DNA of 64,000 nucleotides, taken from contig CAVSIA010000011.1 of assembly GCA_963727575.1 (NCBI GenBank), positions 62,001 through 126,000 of the forward strand, given 5' to 3'. The stretch is from JAHQVI01 sp963727575. Lineage in GTDB: Bacteria; Pseudomonadota; Alphaproteobacteria; Rhizobiales; Rhodomicrobiaceae. Shown here piece by piece: positions 47,355 to 54,954 of this stretch (within the stretch, counting starts at the first letter, position 1; each line of letters starts with the position of its first letter). The translations under genes were made by a program, and so were the position numbers. The notes beneath the pieces are model-generated. The model searched no databases, was not told the DNA's origin, and saw only the letters and a list, made by a program, of their open reading frames with translations.

Positions 47355-48278
47355 ATGACCAATGATTGGCAGCTCGATTTGCGGCCGCTGCGCTATTTCG
47401 TCGGCGTGGCGGAGGAAAAGAGCCTGACCAAGGCTGCCGAGCGGCTGCATATCGCCCCGCCCGCGCTCAGCCGGCAGATGCAGAAGCTCGAAGCGGCGCT
47501 GGCGACGGAGCTGTTCACCCGTTCCGCGCGCGGTGTCGAGTTGACCGAGGCCGGGGAGATCCTGCTGCGGCGGGCCTATCTGATCTTCAACCAGGTTCAC
47601 CAGGCCGTCCACGATGTCACCAGCCACGCCGACCGGCCGCAAGGCGTCGTCACCGTCGGCATGCCGCCAACGCCGGGCGAGTTCATCGCGCCCGCTCTGC
47701 TGGAGCGCATCAAGACCCACTTTCCCGAGATCGAGTTGCGTTTTCTGGAAGGTTTCAGCGCGGTTCTGGCGCAGAAACTCGCCAACAATGAAATCGGCAT
47801 CGCGGTGATGCACGACCCCGAGCCACATAGCGAGATCACCATCACCGAGCTGCTGGTCGAGCACCTTTGGGTGGTCGGCAATGCCGGATCGCTTAGCGAG
47901 CCAAGCTACACCTTGGCCGAAGCCGCGGCGCTGCCGCTGATCCTGCCGAGCCGGCCGAACTTCCTGCGCATGCTGATCGACAGCCATGCCGAGCGCGAGC
48001 GGCTTACCCTCAATGTCGTGCAGCGCTCCGACGGCGTTTGGCACACCAAGGCGCTCGTGCGCTACGGCCATGGCCACACCATCCTGACCTACGGCGCCGT
48101 ACTCTCCGAAATGCAGCAGGGCACACTGGATGCAGTGCCCATCACCGATCCGCGCATCGAGTGGACGCTCTGCGTTGCGATGCGCCGGGACCAGAGCCGC
48201 AAGCCGGCCTTCCAGGCGGTCGGCGAGGCGATCCGCGAGATCGTCGGCGATTTGGTCAGCCGTGAGATATGGAAATGA
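47355..48278 (+). CDS. LysR-family transcriptional regulator
   Basis: This intact 307-residue regulator has its N-terminal HTH in LRPLRYFVGVAEEKSLTKAA and ERLHIAPPALSRQMQKLEAA, followed by a periplasmic-binding-like effector domain (GVVTVGMPPTPGEFIAPALL). It lies just upstream of the TRAP-GST-CMD-LigI-SDR operon on the same strand and is its probable regulator. The inverted repeat at 48319-48354 lies between it and the operon. Confidence 0.92.
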   Translation: MTNDWQLDLRPLRYFVGVAEEKSLTKAAERLHIAPPALSRQMQKLEAALATELFTRSARGVELTEAGEILLRRAYLIFNQVHQAVHDVTSHADRPQGVVTVGMPPTPGEFIAPALLERIKTHFPEIELRFLEGFSAVLAQKLANNEIGIAVMHDPEPHSEITITELLVEHLWVVGNAGSLSEPSYTLAEAAALPLILPSRPNFLRMLIDSHAERERLTLNVVQRSDGVWHTKALVRYGHGHTILTYGAVLSEMQQGTLDAVPITDPRIEWTLCVAMRRDQSRKPAFQAVGEAIREIVGDLVSREIWK

Positions 48279-48283
48279 GAGAG

Positions 48284-48302
48284 CCATGCCGAAAAGGCAT
48301 GG
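48284..48302 (+). terminator. hairpin after the LysR gene
   Basis: CCATGCC and GGCATGG form a perfect 7-bp stem around a GAAAA loop, five bases after the LysR stop codon. No long T-run follows, so it may be a weak terminator or a transcript-stabilising hairpin. Confidence 0.5.
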
Positions 48303-48318
48303 ATCTTATGAGACAACG

Positions 48319-48354
48319 GCATTTTATTTATGGCTGTCGCCACCTGTAAAATGC
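48319..48354. promoter_or_regulatory. inverted repeat upstream of the TRAP operon
   Basis: GCATTTTA (48319-48326) and TAAAATGC (48347-48354) are perfect inverted 8-mers separated by 20 bases. This AT-rich spot is the only promoter-like region between the LysR gene and dctP. It is a candidate LysR-type binding region or -10 vicinity. Confidence 0.45.
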
Positions 48355-48403
48355 GCGTTCACTGGGAAAACCCAGGGCTAGAAGAAGAATCCGGGAGGAG
48401 ACA

Positions 48404-49426
48404 TTGAAAACGCTGTTCAGCTCCGCTTGCGCGGCGGCGATCGCCGCTACGCTTGCAGTATTCGCCGCTCAGAGCGCCGCCGCCGACACCTATAAATGGA
48501 TCACCTTCAAGCCGAAAGGCGCGGGCGACGCTCAGGCCCGCTCGACGCAATGGTATGTCGACGAGTTCAAGAAGCGTACCGAGGGCAAGCACGAGATCGA
48601 GGTGTTCTGGGGCGGCAGCGTAGCCAAGACCGGTGAGATCCCGGATGCGCTCGGCGCGGGCGTGGGCGATTTCGGCGATATCATCACGCCTTATTTCCCC
48701 GACAAATTCCCGGTCAACAACGCCGTCGGCTTCTTCATTCCGCAGCCGAATTCGCCGAAGCAGATCGCCGATCTGATGGCGGAGTGGCATGCGAAATATC
48801 CGCAGTTCGAGAAGGAGCTGGCCAACGCCAATCTGAAGGCGGTCGGCTATCGCCCGCTTGAGGATTACGGCCTGCTCTGCACCGAGCCGGTCAAGTCGAT
48901 GGCCGAGCTGAAGGGCCTCCGCATCCGCACTTACGGCTTCGCCTATCCCGCGCTGGTCGAGGCGATGGGCGCAACGCCGGTCTCGATCAACACGGCCGAA
49001 GCCTATGACGCCCTGTCGCGCAACATCCTCGACTGCACGCCGATCGGTCCGGCGCTTGCCCGCGGCTGGAAATACGATGAGGTGGCGAAATACTACGTCG
49101 AGTTTCCGTTTGGCGCCTCCTTCGGCCATCTGATCGCGATGAATCTCGACAGCTACAAGACCAAGCTGGACGATGAAACGCGCGCCGTCGTCGATCAGCT
49201 CGCCAAGGATTATTCGGTGACCTACACGAATATGCTGGCCGACGATGTCCGCAACGTTCAGGAGAAGTGGAAGGGCATGGGGGTCGAGATCATCCCCTTC
49301 CCGAAGGACGGCGTCGCGGATCTCGTCAAGAACGAGAAGGTCCAGGCGGTCCGCCAGCAGTGGATCACCAAGGCCAACGCGCTCGGCGTTCCCGCGGACG
49401 AGATCGTTGCGAAGCTGCAGAAATGA
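48404..49426 (+). CDS. TRAP transporter substrate-binding protein (DctP type)
   Basis: This 340-residue periplasmic protein starts with TTG at 48404, preceded by GGGAGGAG at good spacing. A Sec signal (AAAIAATLAVFAAQSAAA, cleavage before DTYKW) is followed by a DctP body including ELKGLRIRTYGFAYPALVEA, GATPVSINTAEAYDALSRNI and a conserved Arg in LRIRT for carboxylate binding. It captures a carboxylate-type ligand for the DctQM permease encoded next. The downstream catabolic enzymes suggest a cyclic or aromatic-derived acid. Confidence 0.92.
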   Translation: MKTLFSSACAAAIAATLAVFAAQSAAADTYKWITFKPKGAGDAQARSTQWYVDEFKKRTEGKHEIEVFWGGSVAKTGEIPDALGAGVGDFGDIITPYFPDKFPVNNAVGFFIPQPNSPKQIADLMAEWHAKYPQFEKELANANLKAVGYRPLEDYGLLCTEPVKSMAELKGLRIRTYGFAYPALVEAMGATPVSINTAEAYDALSRNILDCTPIGPALARGWKYDEVAKYYVEFPFGASFGHLIAMNLDSYKTKLDDETRAVVDQLAKDYSVTYTNMLADDVRNVQEKWKGMGVEIIPFPKDGVADLVKNEKVQAVRQQWITKANALGVPADEIVAKLQK

Positions 49427-49632
49427 GGTTGTCTCTGGCGAGGTGATTTCTGCCGAGATCGCCTCGTCACCACTCGTCGCGCCGGACTTGATCCGGCGGC
49501 CATTGGCCTTTCCCCAAGCTTTAATGTGGCGATCGGTCAATGGACCCCGGATCTCCGCTGCGCTCCGTCCGGCGTGACGCCTGTAGCTCGTGTGCTCGCC
49601 TGAGTTCAATCCCGCTCGCATCGAGGTGACCG
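49427..49632. repeat. intergenic repeat-like element between dctP and dctQ
   Basis: The 206-bp gap contains CCGGACTTGATCCGG at about 49482-49496, a short hairpin-forming inverted repeat, and further on GACCCCGGATCTCCGCTGCG and CGTCCGGCGTGACG. This pattern resembles the dispersed palindromic intergenic repeats common in Hyphomicrobiales genomes. No second copy was found in this window, so the assignment rests on family knowledge. Confidence 0.4.
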
Positions 49633-50166
49633 ATGTCCACATTCATGCTGATCCGGCGCCGTTTCGGGAGCCTGCTTCACGCCAGCGGCGTCATTGCGGG
49701 GCTGGTCACCTTTCTCATGATGCTGCTTGTCGTCGCCAATGCGCTGTTGCGCTTCGCCTTCAACGCGCCGATCGCCGGGACGCTTGAGGTCACCGAATCG
49801 ATGCTCACCGTGCTGATCTTCCTGTCGCTGGCGCTCACCCAATATGAAGGCGGCCATATCCACGTCGTCCTGATCACCAAGCAGCTTCCACTGCCCCTGC
49901 AACGCGCCGCCAAGTTTGCCGCTATGCTCCTTGGGCTGATCTTCTTCGCCTGGTGCACCTATGCTGCCTGGGGATTCGCGGTGAAGTCCTGGATGATGGA
50001 CGAGCATGAATGGGGCTCGATCCAGTATCCGCTCTATCCGGTGAAGCTCGTGGTCGTCCTGGGCCTCCTGCTGCTGACGGTCCAATTCCTTTTTGATGCG
50101 ATTGCCGTAGCGGTCGGCATCGACGTCGAGGATGAACTGACGGCGACCGGCGTGGAGGAGATGTGA
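49633..50166 (+). CDS. TRAP transporter small permease (DctQ type)
   Basis: This 177-residue protein has four membrane helices, for example GLVTFLMMLLVVANALLRFA and AAMLLGLIFFAWCTYAAWGF. VANALLRFAFNAPIAGTLEV followed by TESMLTVLIFLSLA is typical of DctQ. It forms the inner-membrane complex with the large permease, whose ATG overlaps its stop (TGATG). A repeat-like spacer of about 200 bp separates it from the binding-protein gene. Confidence 0.9.
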   Translation: MSTFMLIRRRFGSLLHASGVIAGLVTFLMMLLVVANALLRFAFNAPIAGTLEVTESMLTVLIFLSLALTQYEGGHIHVVLITKQLPLPLQRAAKFAAMLLGLIFFAWCTYAAWGFAVKSWMMDEHEWGSIQYPLYPVKLVVVLGLLLLTVQFLFDAIAVAVGIDVEDELTATGVEEM

Positions 50167-51476
50167 TGAGCGGCCTGGAGATCGGCCTCGCCGGCATTGC
50201 CGCCCTTTTCGCCGCCATCCTGCTCGGCATCAATGTCATGGTCGCGCTTGGCCTGGTCGGGGGGCTCGGGCTCACCGCGATCGTCGGGCTCAACGCCTCG
50301 ACGGCGATGCTGAGCACGGTTTTCTACGACACCACCCACAGCTTCCATTTCAGCGTCATCCCGCTCTTTCTGCTGATGGGCTATTTCGCCATGCAGGCAG
50401 GGCTCGGCGAGGACATGTTCGAGGCGACCACCAAATGGCTCGGCAATCTGAAGGGCGGGCTGGCAATTTCCACGACCATCGGCGCTGCCGCTTTCGGGGC
50501 GGCCTCCGGCTCCAGCGTCGGCACGGCGACCGTGTTCACCAAGCTGGCCTTGCCGCAAATGCTCGATCGCGGCTATGACAAGCGGCTGGCCTCCGCCTCG
50601 ATCGCCATTGCCGGAACGCTCGCCGTGATGATCCCGCCGAGCGCGCTCGTGGTCGTATACGGCATCCTCACCGATTCCAGCATTGGCGGCTTGCTGATCG
50701 CGGGGATCATTCCGGGATTCGTTTTCGCCCTGCTCCTGTGCATCGCGACTTATATCGCGGTGGCGCGCAACCCGGCGCTCGCACCGCTGACGCCCTCGCA
50801 TGCGACGCTCGGCGAAAAGATCCGCTCGCTGCGTCTCGCCGGCCCGCTGGTGCTCGTCATCGTCTGCATTATCTCCGGTCTCTATCTCGGCATCTTCACC
50901 CCGACCGAAGCCGGCGGGATCGGCGCGGCTCTGACACTGGTCCTTGCGATCATCCGTAAACGGGGGATCGCCAATGTCGGCTTGATGAAAACGCTGCTCG
51001 ACACCGTCCGCACCTCGGCGATGATCTTCGCGATCATTATTTCCGCGCTGATCTTTTCCAAATTCCTCGCCCTCAGCGGCGTCGCCAATGCGGCGGGTGG
51101 ATTCCTCACCGGCCTTGAAGTGAACCGCTGGTTCGTCGTGCTGATCATTATCGGCATCTACCTCGTGCTCGGCATGATGATGGACGCGCCCGCACTGCTC
51201 GCGATCACCCTGCCGATCACGCATCCGGTCATGATGAAGCTGGGCTTCGATCCGATCTGGTTCGGCGTGTTCGTCGTGCTGCTGGTCGAGATCGGCGCGG
51301 TGACGCCGCCGGTCGGGATCAATTGCTTCGTCGTCCAGGCGGCGTCCGACGGCCGGGTCGAGCTGGAGGACGTGTTCCGCGGACTGCTGCCCTACGTGCT
51401 GGCAGGTTTCGTCATGCTGGCGCTGCTGTGCATGTTTCCGCAGATGGCTCTCTATCTGCCGCAATCCATGAAGTGA
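50166..51476 (+). CDS. TRAP transporter large permease (DctM type)
   Basis: This 436-residue polytopic membrane protein has the DctM fold. It shows AAAFGAASGSSVGTATVFTK, AGTLAVMIPPSALVVVYGIL, GIFTPTEAGGIGAALTLVLA and VGINCFVVQAASDG, all hallmark motifs of the proton/sodium-driven TRAP subunit. It is coupled to dctQ and followed seven bases after its stop by the GST gene, so the transporter and the enzymes are one operon. Confidence 0.93.
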   Translation: MSGLEIGLAGIAALFAAILLGINVMVALGLVGGLGLTAIVGLNASTAMLSTVFYDTTHSFHFSVIPLFLLMGYFAMQAGLGEDMFEATTKWLGNLKGGLAISTTIGAAAFGAASGSSVGTATVFTKLALPQMLDRGYDKRLASASIAIAGTLAVMIPPSALVVVYGILTDSSIGGLLIAGIIPGFVFALLLCIATYIAVARNPALAPLTPSHATLGEKIRSLRLAGPLVLVIVCIISGLYLGIFTPTEAGGIGAALTLVLAIIRKRGIANVGLMKTLLDTVRTSAMIFAIIISALIFSKFLALSGVANAAGGFLTGLEVNRWFVVLIIIGIYLVLGMMMDAPALLAITLPITHPVMMKLGFDPIWFGVFVVLLVEIGAVTPPVGINCFVVQAASDGRVELEDVFRGLLPYVLAGFVMLALLCMFPQMALYLPQSMK

Positions 51477-51485
51477 AAGGCGCCC

Positions 51486-52148
51486 ATGAGCCATCCGCAA
51501 CTCAACGAAACGACCATGCCGGGCACAGATAGGATGACGCTGCGGACGACGCTCACCTCGCCCTATGGCCGGAAGGTGCGCATTGCCGCTCATGCGCTTG
51601 GCCTCGACGGCGCCATCGTCATCGAGCCCGCCGATACGCTCGACGAGGCCGACACGCTGCGCGCGCAGAATCCGCTCGGCAAGATGCCATGCCTTCTGCT
51701 CGGCAACGGTGCAGCGCTCTATGACAGCCGGGTGATCGTCGAATTTCTCGACACCGTCAGCGGCCGGCATTCATTGATCCCCAGGGGCGGCCCAGACCGG
51801 TATACTGCCCTGACGCGCGCGACCTTGTGCGACGGCATCGCCGATGCGGAGCTGCTGATGGTCTATGAGAGACGGTTTCGCGAACCGGAGCAGGTGTCGG
51901 AGCGCTGGCTCCAGCATCAGCGCGGCAAGGTGATGCGTGCGCTCGCAGCCATCGAACACGATCCGCCGGACCCCGCCCGCGCCGAGATCGTCTCGATCAG
52001 CCTCGCCTGCGCGCTCGGCTATCTCGAATGGCGCCGGCCCGTCGATTGGCGGGCAGGACATGCCAGGCTCGCGGCCTGGCTCGACGCCTTCGCCGCCCAT
52101 CATCCCGCATTCCTCGCAACACATCCGCCCAAGGAAGCGTCCCGATGA
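51486..52148 (+). CDS. glutathione S-transferase family protein
   Basis: This 220-residue GST has an N-terminal thioredoxin domain with RTTLTSPYGRKVRIAAHALG, where Ser-Pro-Tyr is the family active-site region, NPLGKMPCLLLGNGAALYDS with the cis-Pro, and YDSRVIVEFLD. An earlier part (MSHPQLNETTMPGTDRM) is probably non-conserved, and the true start may be the ATG at about 51519. Its stop overlaps the next start as ATGA. In such operons GSTs isomerise or remove groups from ring-cleavage intermediates. Confidence 0.88.
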   Translation: MSHPQLNETTMPGTDRMTLRTTLTSPYGRKVRIAAHALGLDGAIVIEPADTLDEADTLRAQNPLGKMPCLLLGNGAALYDSRVIVEFLDTVSGRHSLIPRGGPDRYTALTRATLCDGIADAELLMVYERRFREPEQVSERWLQHQRGKVMRALAAIEHDPPDPARAEIVSISLACALGYLEWRRPVDWRAGHARLAAWLDAFAAHHPAFLATHPPKEASR

Positions 52149-52693
52149 CCCGTATCGCACCGCCCGACCTTGCGTCACTCTCCCCGCGCCAGAAAGAGAT
52201 CCATGACGCCATCGCCTCCGGACCGCGCGGCGGCGTGCGCGGTCCACTCGCGATCTGGCTGCACCGGCCGGAACTCGCCGACAAGGCACAAGCCCTCGGC
52301 CGCTATTGCCGTTACGAGAGCTCGCTGCCGCCGCGGCTTTCCGAGCTCGCCATCGTCGTGACGGCGCGGGTCTGGGGCTCGGAATTCGAGTGGCAGGCGC
52401 ATAAGAAGATCGCCTTGGAGGCAGGCGTGTCGCCCGCTGTGGTGGAAGCCATCCGCAAAGGGGAGACGCCAACCTTCGATGCGGAGGACGAAGCCGCGGT
52501 GTACCATTTCGCGCTGTCCCTGCAGCGGGATCGCCGCGTGCCGCAGCCGCTCTACGATCGCGCCGTCGCCAATCTCGGGGAGGCCGGCGTCGTCGATCTG
52601 ACCGCCATCCTCGGCTACTATGCCTTGATCTCGATGACCATCAACGTCTTCGACATCGATCCGCAAAATCCGAACGCGCGCGAACTCGACTGA
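52145..52693 (+). CDS. carboxymuconolactone decarboxylase family protein
   Basis: This 182-residue protein of the CMD/AhpD fold shows RYCRYESSLPPRLSELAIVV, ARVWGSEFEWQAHKKIALEA and GYYALISMTINVFDI. The W-x-A-H region is the CMD catalytic His area, while the C-x-x-C of AhpD is absent. It may decarboxylate or isomerise a lactone intermediate. It is co-transcribed between a GST and a LigI-like lactonase, which fits processing of lactone acids. Confidence 0.88.
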   Translation: MTRIAPPDLASLSPRQKEIHDAIASGPRGGVRGPLAIWLHRPELADKAQALGRYCRYESSLPPRLSELAIVVTARVWGSEFEWQAHKKIALEAGVSPAVVEAIRKGETPTFDAEDEAAVYHFALSLQRDRRVPQPLYDRAVANLGEAGVVDLTAILGYYALISMTINVFDIDPQNPNARELD

Positions 52694-52717
52694 CGACTGC
52701 CACGGAGCCACGACCCC

Positions 52718-53605
52718 ATGACCGACGGCAAACCGACCTACCATCCGAACCCGAGCAAGCCGAAGCTTGTGCTGCCGAAAGGCGCCTGCGACACCCATTG
52801 CCACGTCTTCGGCCCGATCGACGTCTTTCCCTATGCGCCGAATGCGAGATTTCGGCCCGCCGAGGCACCGAAGGAAAAGCTGTTCGCGCTGCACGATATG
52901 CTCGGCATCGAGCGCTGCGTCATCGTGCAGTCGGGCTGCCACGGCTTCGACAATTCCGTCACGGCGGACGCCGTCGCCGCGCGGCCGGGGCGCTATCTCG
53001 GCGTGGCGCTCTGTCCGCCGAACGTCGGCAATGAGGAGATCGCGCGGCTCGATGGCCAGGGCTTCCGCGGCGTCCGGTTCAACTACATGGCGCATCTCAC
53101 GCCGGGCGCCCAACCCGATGAGCTTCACGCTCTTGCCGTGCGGCTCGCGCCGATCGACTGGCATATTCTGGTCCATATGGAGGCCGGCATGATTGCCGAT
53201 ATGGTTGGGGCGCTGAAGGGCCTGCCCGTGCCGGTCGTCATCGATCATATGGGCCGGATCGATGCATCGGAGGGGCCGGATCAGAAGCCCTTCGCGGCGC
53301 TGATGGCGCTGCTGGAAAACGAGCATATCTGGGTGAAAGTCAGCGGCTGCGAGCGCGCGTCGCGCCAGGATGCGCCGTATGCGGATGCAACGCCCTTTGC
53401 CCGCAGACTGGTCGAGACCTACCCCGATCGCGTGCTCTGGGGCACCGACTGGCCGCATCCGAACTTCCGCGCCGATCCGCCCGATGACGGCGTGCTCGTC
53501 GATCTGCTGGCCGAGATTGCGCCGGACGACGTGCATCTCAAGGCGCTGCTCGTGGACAATCCGATGAGGCTCTACCGGTTCACCGGGCAGGAGCCGGGCG
53601 CATGA
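52718..53605 (+). CDS. amidohydrolase-family lactonase (LigI/2-pyrone-4,6-dicarboxylate hydrolase-like)
   Basis: This 295-residue TIM-barrel hydrolase of the amidohydrolase-2 group shows the metal motif H-x-H in ACDTHCHVFGPIDVFPY, GFRGVRFNYM, WHILVHMEAG, VVIDHMGRID and WGTDWPHPN with the catalytic Asp. This set is typical of PDC hydrolase (LigI) and its relatives, which open cyclic lactones and often need no metal. Its stop overlaps the SDR start as ATGA. The natural substrate may be a related lactone and not PDC itself. Confidence 0.87.
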   Translation: MTDGKPTYHPNPSKPKLVLPKGACDTHCHVFGPIDVFPYAPNARFRPAEAPKEKLFALHDMLGIERCVIVQSGCHGFDNSVTADAVAARPGRYLGVALCPPNVGNEEIARLDGQGFRGVRFNYMAHLTPGAQPDELHALAVRLAPIDWHILVHMEAGMIADMVGALKGLPVPVVIDHMGRIDASEGPDQKPFAALMALLENEHIWVKVSGCERASRQDAPYADATPFARRLVETYPDRVLWGTDWPHPNFRADPPDDGVLVDLLAEIAPDDVHLKALLVDNPMRLYRFTGQEPGA

Positions 53606-54402
53606 GCGGACGATTGCAGGACCGCGTTGCGATCATCACCGGCGCCGGCTGCGTGGGACCCGGCTGGGGCAACGGGCGAGCGAGCGCGGTCCGGTTTGCG
53701 GAAGAGGGCGCGAAGATCCTCGCGGTCGATCTGAAGGCGGAGACGCTGGAAGAAACGCTCGACCGCACGCGCGCCGCCGGAGGCATCATCGAGAGCCATC
53801 TATGCGATGTGACCGACACGGGCGCGGTCAAGGCGATGGCGGACGCGTGCATCGAGCGCTTCGGCCGCATCGATATCCTCATCAACAATGTCGGCGGCTC
53901 GGCCAAAGGCGGCCCGGTGGACCTGGACGAGGAAAGCTGGCGGCGGCAGGTCGATTTCAACCTGACCAGCGTCTATCTGACCTGCCGCCACGTCCTGCCG
54001 CATATGGTTGCGCAAGGGCGCGGCGCCATCGTCAACACGTCCTCCACCTCGGGCCTGCGCTGGACCGGCGCGGCGCAATGTGCCTACGCGGCGACCAAGG
54101 CCGGGGTGATCCAGTTCTCGCGTGTCGTTGCGGTGGAGTATGCATCGCGCGGCATTAGAGTGAACACCGTCGTTCCGGGACAGCTTCACACGCCGATGGT
54201 CGAGGCGCGCCTCGCCGGCCAGCGTGCGGGAGGCGATGTCGACCAGCTCTTGAAGGACCGCCTGGCACGCATCCCGCTGGGCTTCATGGGCGACGGCCGC
54301 GACACCGCCAACGCGGCGCTGTTCCTCGCCTCGGACGACGCGCGTTTCATCACCGGCACGGAGATCGTGGTCGACGGAGGCATGACCGCACGCTGCGACT
54401 GA
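53602..54402 (+). CDS. short-chain dehydrogenase/reductase (SDR)
   Basis: This 266-residue SDR has the nucleotide motif AIITGAGCVGPGWGNGRASA with an unusual insertion, INNVGGSAKG, catalytic Ser in TSSTSGLRW and Tyr-x-x-x-Lys in YAATKAG. The C-terminus ends in ITGTEIVVDGGMTARCD. It is the last gene of the dctPQM-GST-CMD-LigI-SDR operon and may oxidise an alcohol group to make the lactone or keto intermediate. Confidence 0.9.
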   Translation: MSGRLQDRVAIITGAGCVGPGWGNGRASAVRFAEEGAKILAVDLKAETLEETLDRTRAAGGIIESHLCDVTDTGAVKAMADACIERFGRIDILINNVGGSAKGGPVDLDEESWRRQVDFNLTSVYLTCRHVLPHMVAQGRGAIVNTSSTSGLRWTGAAQCAYAATKAGVIQFSRVVAVEYASRGIRVNTVVPGQLHTPMVEARLAGQRAGGDVDQLLKDRLARIPLGFMGDGRDTANAALFLASDDARFITGTEIVVDGGMTARCD

Positions 54403-54418
54403 TGGCTTCGCGACCGCT

Positions 54419-54730
54419 TCATTCTCCCGCGCTGAAGCCGCGGTGTCCGTCGAGCAGGCTGGCGCTTTCGTGGGGCAAAAATTCCTCATCGGCGCCGGCC
54501 GCGGTTTCCGCTTTGCGCTTGCGGACCTGTCCCACCATCAGGGCGATGAACGTCGCCAGTCCCAGCGCCAGCGCCGGATATTCGAGCGAGTGGCTGGTGT
54601 CCTGGCGCAGCACCACGAAGGCGACGGTAAACAACGTCGAGGCAATCGCCAGTAGGCGCTCGCGCATCGAGAACATCGTCAGTGCGCAGTTGAAGATCGC
54701 CATCGTCAGCGAGGAAATCCCGATCGGCAC
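54419..54730 (-). CDS. small putative membrane protein
   Basis: This 103-residue frame starts at GTG 54730 and contains three hydrophobic stretches, MAIFNCALTMF, LLAIASTLFTVAFVVL and YPALALGLATFIALMV, followed by a charged tail RKRKAETAAGADEEF. No family was recognised. The frame can be read further upstream to just after the small ORF at 54757-54837, so both could be one gene if one base is missing near 54757. It is convergent with the SDR gene. Confidence 0.4.
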   Translation of the reverse strand: MPIGISSLTMAIFNCALTMFSMRERLLAIASTLFTVAFVVLRQDTSHSLEYPALALGLATFIALMVGQVRKRKAETAAGADEEFLPHESASLLDGHRGFSAGE

Positions 54731-54756
54731 TGCCGAACGGAACGGAGAGCAGGCTA

Positions 54757-54837
54757 TTAGTTCTCCGTTGCCTGTGCGCCATGAGCGCTGATCAGGACGG
54801 CGCCTGCTGCGATGATCGATCGAATGGGATACGACAT
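54757..54837 (-). CDS. 26-residue ORF with strong ribosome-binding site and signal-like sequence
   Basis: AAGGAGG lies about 9 bases before the ATG at 54837, the best ribosome-binding site in this interval. The peptide is basic at the start, then has a hydrophobic stretch SIIAAGAVLISAHGAQA, like an export signal, and ends after five more residues. It is either a short peptide or the first part of the membrane protein at 54419-54730 with a base lost between them. Confidence 0.4.
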   Translation of the reverse strand: MSYPIRSIIAAGAVLISAHGAQATEN

Positions 54838-54954
54838 TTTCGGTTTCCTCCTTGAGATCCGGCTTCTTTGTCCGATCTCGTTTTGTGCGTAGCGTCGTCA
54901 GGCTGCTTGCGCGAACTCCTTATGCTCGGTTTCGGGAATCGATCCGTATTGCTC

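Noticed and set aside
50034..51770. 578-residue open frame antisense to dctM
   Set aside because: The translation is rich in Arg, Asp, Glu and His, the mirror of a membrane-protein gene, and has no family similarity. The plus-strand dctM is complete.
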